A stretch of 33,912 nt of DNA from an uncultured Planctomycetaceae bacterium (GTDB taxonomy: Bacteria > Planctomycetota > Planctomycetia > Pirellulales > Pirellulaceae): positions 1-33,912 of the forward strand of contig CAIPEB010000135.1 of assembly GCA_903863885.1 (NCBI GenBank). The letters run 5' to 3'. A program made the position numbers and the translations under genes. Below the pieces are notes generated by a model. It was not told the origin of the DNA, ran no database searches, and saw only the letters and a program-made list of their open reading frames with translations. This document shows, piece by piece, positions 8,416-17,235 of the stretch (its first letter is position 1; each line of letters opens with the position of its first letter).

Positions 8416-8892
8416 TTACGCTACGAATTGATTGTTGTCCGCTTCCTCCAAGAGCTGCTGGATGTCGCCAGCCGTCTTGGATTGCTTGAGAAAGCGGCAG
8501 AACGTGTCGTCGCGAAGCTGTCGCGAGATGTTCTCTAACGCCCGCAGATGATCCCCCGGCCGGTCCGGCGGAGAGATCAACAGGAAGAAGAGCTGTACCT
8601 TTTCGCCGTCCAGGCTGTTGAAGTCCACACCCTCTGCACTCACCCCGACGGTGCCAACCAGCTGGTCGACGCTCGGGTGCTTGGTGTGCGGAACGGCGAC
8701 GCCGCGCCCGATTCCAGTACTCCCCAGCTCCTCGCGCTTCAGAATGGCTTTGACGATACTCTCTTTGTCCTCGCCTCGAATCGCGTTCGCATCCACCAAC
8801 GCCTGCACCAATTCGTTGATTACGGACGGCTTATCGTCCGCGGAAAGATCCGCTCGAATGGCCCCGACGTTGACAAAATCTGCAAACTTCAT
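8416..8892 (-). CDS. ptsN: PTS IIA component, nitrogen-regulatory type (PtsN-like)
   Basis: Single-domain IIA protein of the mannitol/fructose/Ntr family that receives phosphate from HPr. The 158-residue product has the active His69 in GRGVAVPHTKHP and the typical body (VGVSAEGVDFNSLDGEKVQLFFLL in broken form: FNSLDG then VQLFFLLISP). No IIB or IIC domain is attached or encoded nearby, so it is more likely regulatory than transport-linked. The ATG at 8892 follows GAGGA with about eight bases between. The order hpf-ptsN resembles the rpoN-hpf-ptsN cluster of proteobacteria, but rpoN is absent here. Confidence 0.93.
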   Translation of the reverse strand: MKFADFVNVGAIRADLSADDKPSVINELVQALVDANAIRGEDKESIVKAILKREELGSTGIGRGVAVPHTKHPSVDQLVGTVGVSAEGVDFNSLDGEKVQLFFLLISPPDRPGDHLRALENISRQLRDDTFCRFLKQSKTAGDIQQLLEEADNNQFVA

Positions 8893-8966
8893 CTGGATTT
8901 CCTCTATTGCAACAAGCCCACTGCCCGGGGTCTGAAATCGAAGTGACGCAGCTGCCGCACGTGGCC

Positions 8967-9320
8967 TTACTCCGATTCGGATTCGGGCTCCAAGGGGACC
9001 TCGATCTGCTTTCGCCCCGGCTGACGATGGCCCGCCTGGATGCGTTCCTTGTGTTTTCGCAGCTGCTGCTCCAGCTTATGAAGCACGACGTCCAGAGCGG
9101 CAAACAAGTCAGCGGCCCGCTCGGATGCAACAAACTCCGGTGTGTGCTCGGCGGCCACGCGCAGTTCCACTTCCACCGCCTCGCGGTGTTCAAGGTCCAC
9201 TAGAACGCGAATGGCAGTCAGGCGATCGTAGAACTTCTGGAGTTTGTCCACCTTCTCGGTGATCTTCTCTTGCGTGGCTGCACTGAGATGCCCGTGTTTC
9301 GCCGAAATGCTGATCTGCAC
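8967..9320 (-). CDS. hpf: Ribosome hibernation-promoting factor, short form
   Basis: Binds the 30S decoding region in stationary phase and stabilises inactive ribosomes. The 117-residue protein has the HPF/RaiA beta-alpha-beta fold sequence (ISAKHGHLSAATQEKI, then RVLVDLEHRE, then ALDVVLHKLEQQLRKHKER) and an acidic tail. It lacks the C-terminal dimerisation domain of long HPF. The start is a GTG at 9320, supported by AAGGAG (eight-base spacing). It is the first gene of the hpf-ptsN-ptsH-ptsI-rng array and has a predicted promoter 75 bases upstream. Confidence 0.92.
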   Translation of the reverse strand: MQISISAKHGHLSAATQEKITEKVDKLQKFYDRLTAIRVLVDLEHREAVEVELRVAAEHTPEFVASERAADLFAALDVVLHKLEQQLRKHKERIQAGHRQPGRKQIEVPLEPESESE

Positions 9321-9392
9321 CCGCTGTTCTCCTTGCTTCTAAACCCAAAGCTCACTTAACCTTGCTTAGCAAGCCAGCCACGAAAGGATAAC

Positions 9393-9421
9393 ATTCTAAT
9401 GAGCCCCGCGGCGTGGCACAA
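9393..9421 (-). promoter_or_regulatory. Predicted promoter of the hpf-pts array
   Basis: On the minus strand TTGTGC (9421-9416) is followed after exactly 17 bases by TAGAAT (9398-9393), about 73 bases before the hpf GTG. A small perfect hairpin (CTTGC-TTA-GCAAG, 9361-9373) lies in the leader. A second TAGAAT at 9470-9465 may be an additional start. Confidence 0.55.
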
Positions 9422-9464
9422 ACGCAAAACCCGGCCACGCGGGCGCTGACAACCAACACACAGC

Positions 9465-9470
9465 ATTCTA
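9465..9470 (-). promoter_or_regulatory. Second TAGAAT -10-like element upstream of hpf
   Basis: A minus-strand TAGAAT about 145 bases upstream of hpf, with no convincing -35 at 16-18 bases. It is listed because the same hexamer recurs upstream of other genes in the window. Confidence 0.3.
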
Positions 9471-9521
9471 GTCTAACCTGTCCCTTTTCACTGGGATAGA
9501 GCCAAAGCGGTTCCGCTCGAC

Positions 9522-11756
9522 TCAGGGCGATCCGGACGCGGGACCAACACCCGCTTTGGAATCTCGCCTCCTCGAAGCCGGGGCCGCTGACGGAGCCGGG
9601 CCGGCTTTGGACTCCGCACGGTCGACCGCCGGCGGCGGAGTCGCCGAGACCGGCCGAATTCGGATTTCCCCGCCTTCCAAAGCCTTGCGCCACTTGAGGA
9701 TCTTGCTCTTTTCCTGAGCCGGCGGCTGTTCGGGCCGATACAGAAACGTCTTGTCGGTGATGCGCCGCAGATTGGAAATCGCGAGAACCCGCACCAACAT
9801 CAGCGGGTTCTCCAGCTGCTGTACGAGTTGCTGGGCTCCGCCTCCGTCGAGTTGATCCTGGCTGTACCCCCAGAACAACCGGAATATCGCGGTCGCCTCG
9901 TCGCCGTGCAGTTTCTGCAAATCGGCCAGCAGCCGCGTGCCCGTCTCCGCCTGCCGCTGGACGGCCGAACACAGGGTCTCGAAATGGGACTGCCAGTAAC
10001 TCCGCTGGGCCGGATCGTTCAGCGCTTTCAGCGAGGGCTCGAACACGTCCAGACCGGACAGGCACCGACAGGCCAGCGCACGCACCTCTTCGCGACGAAA
10101 CTCCGCCCGCTCCAGCAGAGACAGGTTGATCGGTCGGTCCAGCGCAAGAAACCGCTTCAGTTCCTGCGAGGCCGACATCTCGATCTCCGCCACATCCGTT
10201 CCATCAACCCACGCCGGCATGGCCCCGGCTGCCTCGACCCGGGCCGGCTCGCGGTCGACCCACGACAGAACCTGCCCTGCCTCGATGGGCTGCTCTCCCG
10301 TTGCCTCCTGCCAAACCGCCTGACCCGTCGAAGGCATCAGCCGCACTCGAACGTGCCGCGGCGCCGCCGTCGGATCCTCTCCCTCGGAGAAAAACGGGGT
10401 CACTTCAACCGCCAGCGCCGACTCAGAGCCCTTCAGCACCGCGATACCGCTGCGTTCCGGCAATTCCAGCCGAATCCGCGCAGACGCGCTGTCGGCGGAA
10501 ATAACCACCGCACGACCATAGCTCACCTGAAGCGTCGCCGTCGAAGCATCGCTGGCCTCATGCAGTTGCGCGTTCGTTTCCCCCGAGAACGTGACCTTCA
10601 CGTTCGGAGAAATGAGCACCTGCGGGCGATACGTGGCCAGCGACAAAAGTCGATCGCCCGGACCGAGCGGCTGGTCGGTGGCCAGACGAAACCAGGCTCC
10701 CGTTTCGGCATCAAATCGAGCCAGAACCTGCTCTTCGGAGATATAGCGGCCGACGCTCCTCGCTTCGGGTTTCGCGGGCGTCGCCCCCTCCGTGCCTCCG
10801 GGCATTCCCACGGCGGGAGGAGCCGGCTTTTCCTGCGGAGCGGCAGCGACCGTCGGAGGAGACATGACTGCCGGCGGCGACGCGACATTCCCCGGTGGCG
10901 ATGGCTCCGCCGGCATCTCGCTGCCGCCCGGCTTTTCCGGCGGATCAGCGGGCGCCGCGATCGGCTCGCCGGCCGCCGGCGGCATCGGCTTCTCGGCGGG
11001 AGCAGCCTGCTCCCCGGGCACCGAGCCCGCAACAGACTCCTGCGGCTCCGCAGACTCACCGCCCGAGGTCGATTCGGCTTCCGCCGGCGGAACCGGTTGC
11101 GAAACCGCTACTGCGGTCTCACCATGCGAAAACAACCGGAACAACGGGTGGGACTGATCGAACGGCCCCATCGCGCGAAGCGCGACCACCGCCAGAACAA
11201 ACCCGCATGCCAGCGTGATTGCAAGCGAACGCAGAGACAAACGTTTGCCGGGATAATCGCGTCGAGTCCTTGCCGCAGGCCGCACCAGGACAGGCACTGC
11301 GATTTCGGCGTTCTCCGCGGATGCAGGACCGCCATCCGCGACCAACGCCGCGGCGGTTTCGCCGGCCGGTTTTCCGGAACCGAGTTCATAGATGCGCGAT
11401 CGAAGGGAACCCTCGACCCCGATCGGTTCGCCCAGCACCAAGGCCAGTATCTGATGACACGAGGCGACCTCGGCCAGATGCACATCCGACTCCAGGCAGA
11501 TCTTCTCGAGGTCCGACACCTGATCCGCAACCAGCGTGTTGTCGAGATACTCGGCGATGGTGTTCGGATCCAGCCCGATACCGCGACCATCGACTTTCGG
11601 AGCCCCCAGGCGCAATCGTCGAGTCGAGTTCCGGATGCGATGCACCAGATCGCTGGCAAATTTGCTCTCCTCGATCTTGCGGCTGATTTCCTCGGCATCG
11701 GCCGGCTCCAGCATGTCGTCCAAGTAAGCCAAAAGGGTCCGCAATGTAAGTCTCAT
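9522..11756 (-). CDS. Anti-sigma-factor-like membrane protein with FecR-like region
   Basis: No named family recognised. With ATG at 11756 (GGGAG eight bases upstream) the product is 744 residues. Residues 1-50 and about 64-110 are two related cytoplasmic helical units (LLAYLDDMLEPADAEEI and TIAEYLDNTLVADQVSDLE). They resemble the zinc-finger-like anti-sigma region but lack the HxxxCxxC motif. One transmembrane segment lies at about 175-196. It is followed by a Pro/Ala/Glu-rich spacer (about 215-370), a FecR-like beta region (GDRLLSLATYRPQVLISPNV onward, about 395-500), and a helical, HEAT-like C-terminal part. The tail is basic. The topology suggests a cytoplasmic sensor or anchor with a large periplasmic part. 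No sigma factor gene is adjacent, so a role in sigma control is only a guess. Confidence 0.75.
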   Translation of the reverse strand: MRLTLRTLLAYLDDMLEPADAEEISRKIEESKFASDLVHRIRNSTRRLRLGAPKVDGRGIGLDPNTIAEYLDNTLVADQVSDLEKICLESDVHLAEVASCHQILALVLGEPIGVEGSLRSRIYELGSGKPAGETAAALVADGGPASAENAEIAVPVLVRPAARTRRDYPGKRLSLRSLAITLACGFVLAVVALRAMGPFDQSHPLFRLFSHGETAVAVSQPVPPAEAESTSGGESAEPQESVAGSVPGEQAAPAEKPMPPAAGEPIAAPADPPEKPGGSEMPAEPSPPGNVASPPAVMSPPTVAAAPQEKPAPPAVGMPGGTEGATPAKPEARSVGRYISEEQVLARFDAETGAWFRLATDQPLGPGDRLLSLATYRPQVLISPNVKVTFSGETNAQLHEASDASTATLQVSYGRAVVISADSASARIRLELPERSGIAVLKGSESALAVEVTPFFSEGEDPTAAPRHVRVRLMPSTGQAVWQEATGEQPIEAGQVLSWVDREPARVEAAGAMPAWVDGTDVAEIEMSASQELKRFLALDRPINLSLLERAEFRREEVRALACRCLSGLDVFEPSLKALNDPAQRSYWQSHFETLCSAVQRQAETGTRLLADLQKLHGDEATAIFRLFWGYSQDQLDGGGAQQLVQQLENPLMLVRVLAISNLRRITDKTFLYRPEQPPAQEKSKILKWRKALEGGEIRIRPVSATPPPAVDRAESKAGPAPSAAPASRRRDSKAGVGPASGSP

Positions 11757-12328
11757 CCGGCTGGCTCCCGCATCCGAGGCGAAAAGGCTCCGCGTGAAAT
11801 CGCATCCTCTACTTGAATTAGTGGCGACGAACCCCTCTTTTCCGTGCATGCCGCGAGCCACATTCCGGAAAAAAGTCCGCCTCGATCAAAGACGGTCCCG
11901 CACTGGCAGTTCACCTGCGGCTATCTTTCAAATCTTCCTTCTCCGGAATTTGGGTTCGTCGAGCAGTTGCTCACGGCGCGGGCGCAACGCGTTCGTTGCT
12001 GTGTGTTCCCGACTGCCGGCCCCGTTCATTCCTGCTGGCAGATGCACTGGACTGCGCCGCCAGCAAGTTCGATCGCCCTGATCCCGCCTCGGACACGGTT
12101 TCAAGTCGGATTCGCTGGTGGACAGTCTTTTTCCGGTGCATGTCGTCGCTTGCAGGGCCAACGCAACAGCCCTGGAACCACCGTGTCAATGCTCGAATCG
12201 GCATCTTTTTACAGGCTTCGGCAGTTCCCCTCGAACCAATCCCCCGCCCTCGCGGAATGTTTTTTCCGTTTTTGGAGAACCTTGTGAAACCTTGGGGGTC
12301 AACGTCTGGGATTGCTCGCCCGGCCAGT
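11757..12328. other. Divergent intergenic region, no gene seen
   Basis: About 570 bases between two divergent genes. Open frames here (for example 11844-12287 plus) show random composition and lack ribosome-binding sites. Apart from a -10-like element at its right edge I see no conserved structure. Confidence 0.5.
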
Positions 12329-12334
12329 TAGAAT
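12329..12334 (+). promoter_or_regulatory. TAGAAT -10 element of the TPR gene
   Basis: TAGAAT lies 48 bases before the start of the TPR gene. The hexamer at 17-base spacing upstream (CTGGGA) is not a good -35. Confidence comes mainly from the recurrence of this hexamer ahead of other genes. Confidence 0.4.
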
Positions 12335-12382
12335 TGGGAGTGAAGTTTCAGGAGGCCGGACCCGAATTCAGCGGAGCGAAGA

Positions 12383-12961
12383 ATGGCGACTGCCACATAC
12401 CAGCGAGTTCGTCGCAAGCAACTGTTGCGCGAGGCCGAGGGTTATCTGGATCTGGCCACCTTGTTCAGCGATCGCTGGCCGCTGTCATCCACGCTGCGAG
12501 ACGGATTGGCGCAGCGGACTTTGGATACGTTGGACAATCTGCAAAGCACGAGCGGCTGCAAGGCCATGATTGCCTATCTGCAGGGGCAGGCTCTGCGTTT
12601 GATGGAACGTCATCAAGAGGCTATCTACGCCCTGGAAAAGTCGGCCGAACTGGATCCCTCGAACATCCATATCTGGTTGGCACTCGGCTGGTGCTACAAG
12701 CGCACAGGCCGTCTCGACCTGGCGATCCAGTCGCTCGAAGAAGCCATGTCCATCGATGCGAACCAGGCAATTGTCTACTATAACCTCGCCTGCTACTGGG
12801 CTCTGGCCTGTAACGCCCAGCACTCTCTGACCTATCTCACACGCGCGTTCCAGATGGATCCGACCTATCGCAGTCTCGTGGCCGAGGAACGGGACTTCGA
12901 TCCGATTCGCGAGGATCCGCGATTCCAGCTGCTCACGGCAACCGTTTACGAGACGGAATAG
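12383..12961 (+). CDS. Tetratricopeptide-repeat protein
   Basis: A 192-residue soluble protein without signal peptide. Residues about 58-160 contain at least three TPR units: AYLQGQALRLMERHQEAIYALEKS-type, then IWLALGWCYKRTGRLDLAIQ with a following helix, then VYYNLACYWALACN. They form a protein-interaction scaffold; the partner is unknown. The ending (DFDPIREDPRFQLL) is the motif commonly seen at the end of bacterial TPR proteins. The ATG at 12383 follows GGAG at seven bases. It converges on the next gene with only 30 bases between the stop codons. Confidence 0.85.
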   Translation: MATATYQRVRRKQLLREAEGYLDLATLFSDRWPLSSTLRDGLAQRTLDTLDNLQSTSGCKAMIAYLQGQALRLMERHQEAIYALEKSAELDPSNIHIWLALGWCYKRTGRLDLAIQSLEEAMSIDANQAIVYYNLACYWALACNAQHSLTYLTRAFQMDPTYRSLVAEERDFDPIREDPRFQLLTATVYETE

Positions 12962-12991
12962 GTCCGGCTTCACCGATGGCCGGCAGTCTGT

Positions 12992-13477
12992 TCACGTTCT
13001 GGCCGCGTACAGTTCGGCGTATTCGAGAACCCACAGGTCAACGAGTTCGACGAATTTGGCCGGATCGGCTTCTTCGATCTTCTCGAAATACGTTCGGCTG
13101 AAGACCTCCTTGTTGCGGATGGTCCCCTTGGCGCCGAGTTCCAGCACGTGCGATGTGTTGAAGGGCCGCACCGTCATCTCCAGCCGGCTGTAGTCGTTGT
13201 GGCGGCGTCCTCTGCCTTCCACGCGAAAATCGTCGCGACTGCACGCGGCGCCCCAGCCCCGATCACCGTAGATCGTCTCGCACTGGAAGCCCGGAAAATG
13301 CTGAAGCAGGTGCTGAAGGCACTTCTCGATGTGTTCGGACAGATCCAGGCGGTACTGCCCGTGAAGCCGCTTCAGCTCGTCTTCGCCCATTGCCCTGGCA
13401 AGAGCTTCTTCGCGGTGGCCGAGCCCGCGGCGATGCCCGCGCTCTACCGCTTTCTGAAGCCGTTCTTCAAAGTCCAT
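12992..13477 (-). CDS. Conserved-type hypothetical protein, 161 aa
   Basis: Not recognised. The product is soluble, charged and predicted alpha/beta. An N-terminal helix (MDFEERLQKAVERGHRR) leads to a long helical stretch with KCLQHLLQHFPGF and then a beta-rich part (DDFRVEGRGRRHNDYSRLEMTV). A C-terminal helix ends in DLWVLEYAELY. The arrangement of a DFRVEG...R...N.YSRLE strand and a terminal helix looks like a compact domain rather than random sequence, and codon-position bias matches neighbouring genes. No clear SD precedes the ATG at 13477. It lies 113 bases downstream of tex in the same direction and may be transcribed with it. Confidence 0.7.
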   Translation of the reverse strand: MDFEERLQKAVERGHRRGLGHREEALARAMGEDELKRLHGQYRLDLSEHIEKCLQHLLQHFPGFQCETIYGDRGWGAACSRDDFRVEGRGRRHNDYSRLEMTVRPFNTSHVLELGAKGTIRNKEVFSRTYFEKIEEADPAKFVELVDLWVLEYAELYAART

Positions 13478-13590
13478 AGTCCGCGGCCCTGTTTACAGAT
13501 GCAGGCGTTTCGCCTCATGCAAGTCACCTGGAATTGCTTGATCGTCCGATGCAGCGTTCTGGACTTCGCCGAGCGCCGCAGCGAATCCGT

Positions 13591-16500
13591 TCATGACTTC
13601 TTGGGAGGCGTATCCTTGTCCGGGTCCTGCTTGCGCTGGAAGAACTGAGCAAGATCGGAAAACGACCGCAGCGGCTCGCGCCCTTCGGCCATCGCGTCGG
13701 TGATCGGCTTGACGATCTTCGGCTTCGGAGCCGGCCGCGGCTTGGCGGGTTTCGGTCTGGCTCCGGCGGAAGCGGGCTTGGATGGCGGGCCGGCCTTCGC
13801 CGCGCCGGTGCCCGCCGGCCGCTGTGGCCGTTGCGGGCGCTGACCGCCTCCCTGCCTGCCCGAGCCCGAGTCGGCCTCCCGCCTCGGCGGCTTCGGGGCA
13901 ATCGCCGTGAGGGCCACTCGCCGCCGGTCACGATCGACATCGATCACCCACACACGCAACACGTCGCCGACGCTGACGACTTCGTGCGGATCGCGCACGT
14001 AATGGTCGGCCAGGCGACTGATGTGCACCAGCGAACTGTCGGAGATGCCGATATCGACAAAGGCGCCGAAGTCCACGACGTTGAGGACCGTTCCGGTCAG
14101 TTCCATCCCGGGCTTCAGGTCCTCGAGCTTGAGCACGCCGCGCCGAAACAGCGGCGGCGTGAGATCTTCGCGAGGATCGCGGCGGGGCTTCGTCAGTCCG
14201 CTCAACAGATCCTTCAGCAGCATCTCCCCGATTTCCAGCTCTTTCGCCAACTCGGCGGGATTCACTCGAGCGGCACGTTCGGCCAGCGATTCGCTGCGGG
14301 GTACGACATCCGCCGCGCCGCTTTGAGACGCGCCTTCCGCAGCCGCTGCCGACTTGCTGCCCACGACCCCCGCGAGTTCCGACACGCTGCTGTTCAGTTT
14401 TTCCAGCAGCCGCAACGCCACACCGTAGCTCTCGGGGTGGATCCAGGTGGCGTCCAGCGGATTGTCGCCGTCGACGATCTTGAGGAACCCGGCGGATTGA
14501 ATGAACGTGGCTTCGCCGATGCCCGGCACCTCACGGAACTGCTCACGATTCCGGAACGGTCCGTGTTCCCGACGGTAGTCGTAGAAACGGCGCGCCGTCA
14601 GCTGATTCAACCCGGACACGTAACTCAGCAGAGCCGGACTCGCCGTGTTCGCGTCGACCCCCACAAAATTCACGCAGGACTGTACTACCGCGTCCAGCGA
14701 TTCGCGCAGATGTTTGGCCTTGATGTCGTGCTGGTACAGCCCAACGCCGATATTCGAAGGATTGATCTTCACGAGTTCTGAAAGCGGGTCGAGCAGCCGT
14801 CTGCCGATGGATACCGCGCTTCGCAAGACGGCGTCGCAGTCGGGCAGTTCTTCGCGGCCCGTCGGGCTGGTCGAATAGACGCTTGCCCCGGCCTCGTTCA
14901 CGATCACATACGCCACGTCGTCCTGGCCCATTTCTCGCGAAAGCGTCTCGGCCACCAGCTGCTCGCTGTCACGGCAAGCGACGCCGTTGCCGATCGCAAT
15001 GAGGCTGATCCCGTGGCGCCGGATCATGTCCGCCAGGACCGCGGACGCCTGCAATCGCTTCTCTTCGTTGCCGATCACGAAGACCGTGGCATGCTCCAAT
15101 ACGTTGCCGAATTCGTCGAGAGCCGCGAGCTTGCAGCCGCTGCGAAAACCAGGATCCAGGGCCAGAACTCGGCGTCCGTGGACCGGAGGCTGCAGCAGAA
15201 GTTTGCGCAGGTTGCGGATGAACACCTCCACCGCATGCTCCTCGGCCGAGTCGGTCAGTTCTCGGCGAATATCGCGTTCCAGGCTCGGGATCACCAGCCT
15301 CTGAAGCGAATCGCGGACGCACGCAATGAGAAAATCAGCGTGAGGATGCCCCTCGCTGACCAGCACTTCGACGGCCGCAGCCTGCATCGCTTCGGTGTCG
15401 CCTTCGACCTTCACCCGCAGAGCCTTGGCCCTTTCGCCGCGGTTAATCGCCAGCACGCGGTGAGCCGGCACTCTCGATATGGCCTCACGGAAATTCGCAT
15501 AGTCTTTGAAGGCGGCTTCCAGCTTCTGTCGCTTGCGGTCTTTGGCGGTCAGCCGCTTGGCACGGGCGCGAGAAGCCCTTGAACGCTTCGCAGACGGCGC
15601 AGCTTCGGCAGCGACCTCGCCTGCGGCAGCATCCTGCGATGCGACCGCCCCGGTTTCCGCCGCTTCGCCCGACGGTTTCGGCAGTTCGCCTTGCGGCTCG
15701 GCAAGCGACGCTTCGCCCTCGACAGGATCGGCTTCCTCGGAATCCAGGTCTTCTGCGTGCACATCCTCGTCGTGCGGATCTTCGTCTTCCGACTCGTCGA
15801 CCTCGGCGGAAGTCCCTCCGTCGATCGACTCGCCACACTCGTAGACTGCTTCGCTCGAGAGCGGAGCGGCGGACGCCGTCGTATCGATTTCCTCGGCTTG
15901 GACCGCCTCAGGCTGCACTTGGGCCGATGCAGTCGCGTCGTCCTGCTTCTCTTCTGCCGCCTCGGCGGCAGCTTCAGCATCCGCAGGCGTCAATTCCCTG
16001 GCCGACCGGTCGCTCGACTCCAGACGCGAGCACACAAGTCGCCCCGTACGCTGGAAGATCTTGCGCAGCCGCGAGCGAACTTCGGATTTCTCACTGAATC
16101 GTTCGGCCAGCAGGTGCCCGACACCGTGCAGCACCTCTGCGACGGAGTTCAGTTGCCGGTCCGGGCAGACGAAATCGGCGGCTCGGCGGTCGAGATCCGC
16201 GGCAATCGGGGCCGCTTCGAGGATCTCGTGCGCAAACGGCTCCAGGCCTCGCTGCCGGGCAATCGTCGCCAGCGTCTGCTTCTTGGGTTTGTACGGGAGA
16301 TAAATGTCTTCCAGACGTTTGGTCGAGCGGGCTGTACGGATCTGGTCCGCCAGTTCGGGCGTCAGCTTCGCCTGGGATTCAATCGATTTGAGGATCGTCT
16401 GCTTGCGTTCCGCCAGCATCCGCAGCTTGGTCGCCTCGATCTGGATACGGCGAATCGCCTCTTCGTCCAGTCCGCCGGTCTGGTCTTTCCGATAGCGGGT

Positions 16501-16617
16501 AATAAAGGCAACGGTGTTCCCTTCGTCCAGAAGATCGAGTGTTCGCTCGACTTTTGGCAGCGGCAATCCCAGATCGCGTGCGAGGGAGGCCAAGTCAATA
16601 GTCACAGGTGAAGCCAT
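13591..16617 (-). CDS. tex: Tex-like RNA-binding transcription accessory protein
   Basis: S1-domain nucleic-acid-binding protein related to eukaryotic Spt6, acting with RNA polymerase. The start chosen is ATG 16617 (GGAG five bases upstream), giving 1008 residues against about 770 for typical Tex. Order of domains: N-terminal Tex helical domain (1-200); a low-complexity insert (about 203-355) that is acidic (DESEDEDPHDEDVHAEDLDS) and then basic (KRSRASRARAKR); continuation of the core; YqgF/RNase H-like domain from about 480 (VLALDPGFRSGCKLAAL); helix-hairpin-helix pair (VSGLNQLTARRFYDYR, then EQFREVPGIGEATF); S1 domain (about 835-905, GTVLNVVDFGAFVDIG). A 100-residue Pro/Lys/Ala-rich tail ends in SFSDLAQFFQRK. 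The insert and tail account for the extra length. Confidence 0.94.
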   Translation of the reverse strand: MASPVTIDLASLARDLGLPLPKVERTLDLLDEGNTVAFITRYRKDQTGGLDEEAIRRIQIEATKLRMLAERKQTILKSIESQAKLTPELADQIRTARSTKRLEDIYLPYKPKKQTLATIARQRGLEPFAHEILEAAPIAADLDRRAADFVCPDRQLNSVAEVLHGVGHLLAERFSEKSEVRSRLRKIFQRTGRLVCSRLESSDRSARELTPADAEAAAEAAEEKQDDATASAQVQPEAVQAEEIDTTASAAPLSSEAVYECGESIDGGTSAEVDESEDEDPHDEDVHAEDLDSEEADPVEGEASLAEPQGELPKPSGEAAETGAVASQDAAAGEVAAEAAPSAKRSRASRARAKRLTAKDRKRQKLEAAFKDYANFREAISRVPAHRVLAINRGERAKALRVKVEGDTEAMQAAAVEVLVSEGHPHADFLIACVRDSLQRLVIPSLERDIRRELTDSAEEHAVEVFIRNLRKLLLQPPVHGRRVLALDPGFRSGCKLAALDEFGNVLEHATVFVIGNEEKRLQASAVLADMIRRHGISLIAIGNGVACRDSEQLVAETLSREMGQDDVAYVIVNEAGASVYSTSPTGREELPDCDAVLRSAVSIGRRLLDPLSELVKINPSNIGVGLYQHDIKAKHLRESLDAVVQSCVNFVGVDANTASPALLSYVSGLNQLTARRFYDYRREHGPFRNREQFREVPGIGEATFIQSAGFLKIVDGDNPLDATWIHPESYGVALRLLEKLNSSVSELAGVVGSKSAAAAEGASQSGAADVVPRSESLAERAARVNPAELAKELEIGEMLLKDLLSGLTKPRRDPREDLTPPLFRRGVLKLEDLKPGMELTGTVLNVVDFGAFVDIGISDSSLVHISRLADHYVRDPHEVVSVGDVLRVWVIDVDRDRRRVALTAIAPKPPRREADSGSGRQGGGQRPQRPQRPAGTGAAKAGPPSKPASAGARPKPAKPRPAPKPKIVKPITDAMAEGREPLRSFSDLAQFFQRKQDPDKDTPPKKS

Positions 16618-16955
16618 AGCATCTCCGCTGCCGAGCAGTACCACTTACGACGCAAACACCAGACAGATCTGGACTTATCAGACCCAGCAATCTAGTGCGC
16701 CTGCGGCTTCTTTGTCAATAATTGCCGACTCCGCCTTGCCAACCCATTTTCCACGCACGCCCTCAGCACAAAGCCTGCAACGGGAATTCGCAAGAAAATC
16801 GGAATTCGCGCAAAAGATCTTCAAACTATCGCCGGTCGGTCTGCCGATAAATGGTGGCGAAACGATAGGACCGTCCCGCCACCCCGCCGGCACGAGGCCG
16901 AGCAGAAAACGCGCGGGACGCGATAGCACGATATCTCATGGAAGAGGTCCCCCCC
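16618..16955. other. Divergent intergenic region upstream of tex
   Basis: About 340 bases without a credible gene. The only element I can point to is a minus-strand TAGATT (16694-16689), 72 bases before the tex start, a one-base variant of the TAGAAT hexamer found ahead of other genes. Confidence 0.35.
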
Positions 16956-17207
16956 ATGGCTCAACCCCGGTTACGCATCTATTTCGGCCCGCAAGATACC
17001 GACTGCACGACCACGACTTTGGGAATCGTCGAAGAGCGGCAGAATCGGGTAACCGTGTCTCTCGGTGAAATCGTTCCGCTGCTTGCCGACGCCTTCCGAA
17101 GCAACCGTGCCTGGTTGAGCGACTTCGAAAATGACGAAGTCGCGATCTCCACCGACCTGTACGAAGTGCTGCTCGCCTACCAGCACTATCAGCGTCCGTC
17201 GGCCTGA
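16956..17207 (+). CDS. Small hypothetical protein, 83 aa
   Basis: Not recognised. The product is soluble, with beta-strand-like starts (PRLRIYFGPQDTD, then NRVTVSLGEIVPLL) and a helical end (EVLLAYQHYQRPS). The frame is open from ATG 16938, but the ATG at 16956 has AAGAGG eight bases upstream and is preferred. A very good terminator follows 29 bases after the stop, which shows that this short frame is a real monocistronic transcription unit. Confidence 0.75.
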   Translation: MAQPRLRIYFGPQDTDCTTTTLGIVEERQNRVTVSLGEIVPLLADAFRSNRAWLSDFENDEVAISTDLYEVLLAYQHYQRPSA

Positions 17208-17235
17208 CAAGCTTCATCATGCACGAACACTGATC

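Noticed and set aside
9828-11816. 662-codon open frame opposite the anti-sigma-like gene
   Set aside because: Arg-rich antisense shadow with no motif; the opposite frame has a membrane segment, FecR-like region and SD.
11844-12287. 147-codon plus-strand ORF in the divergent intergenic region
   Set aside because: No SD, no domain, Cys/Trp/Ser-rich random composition.
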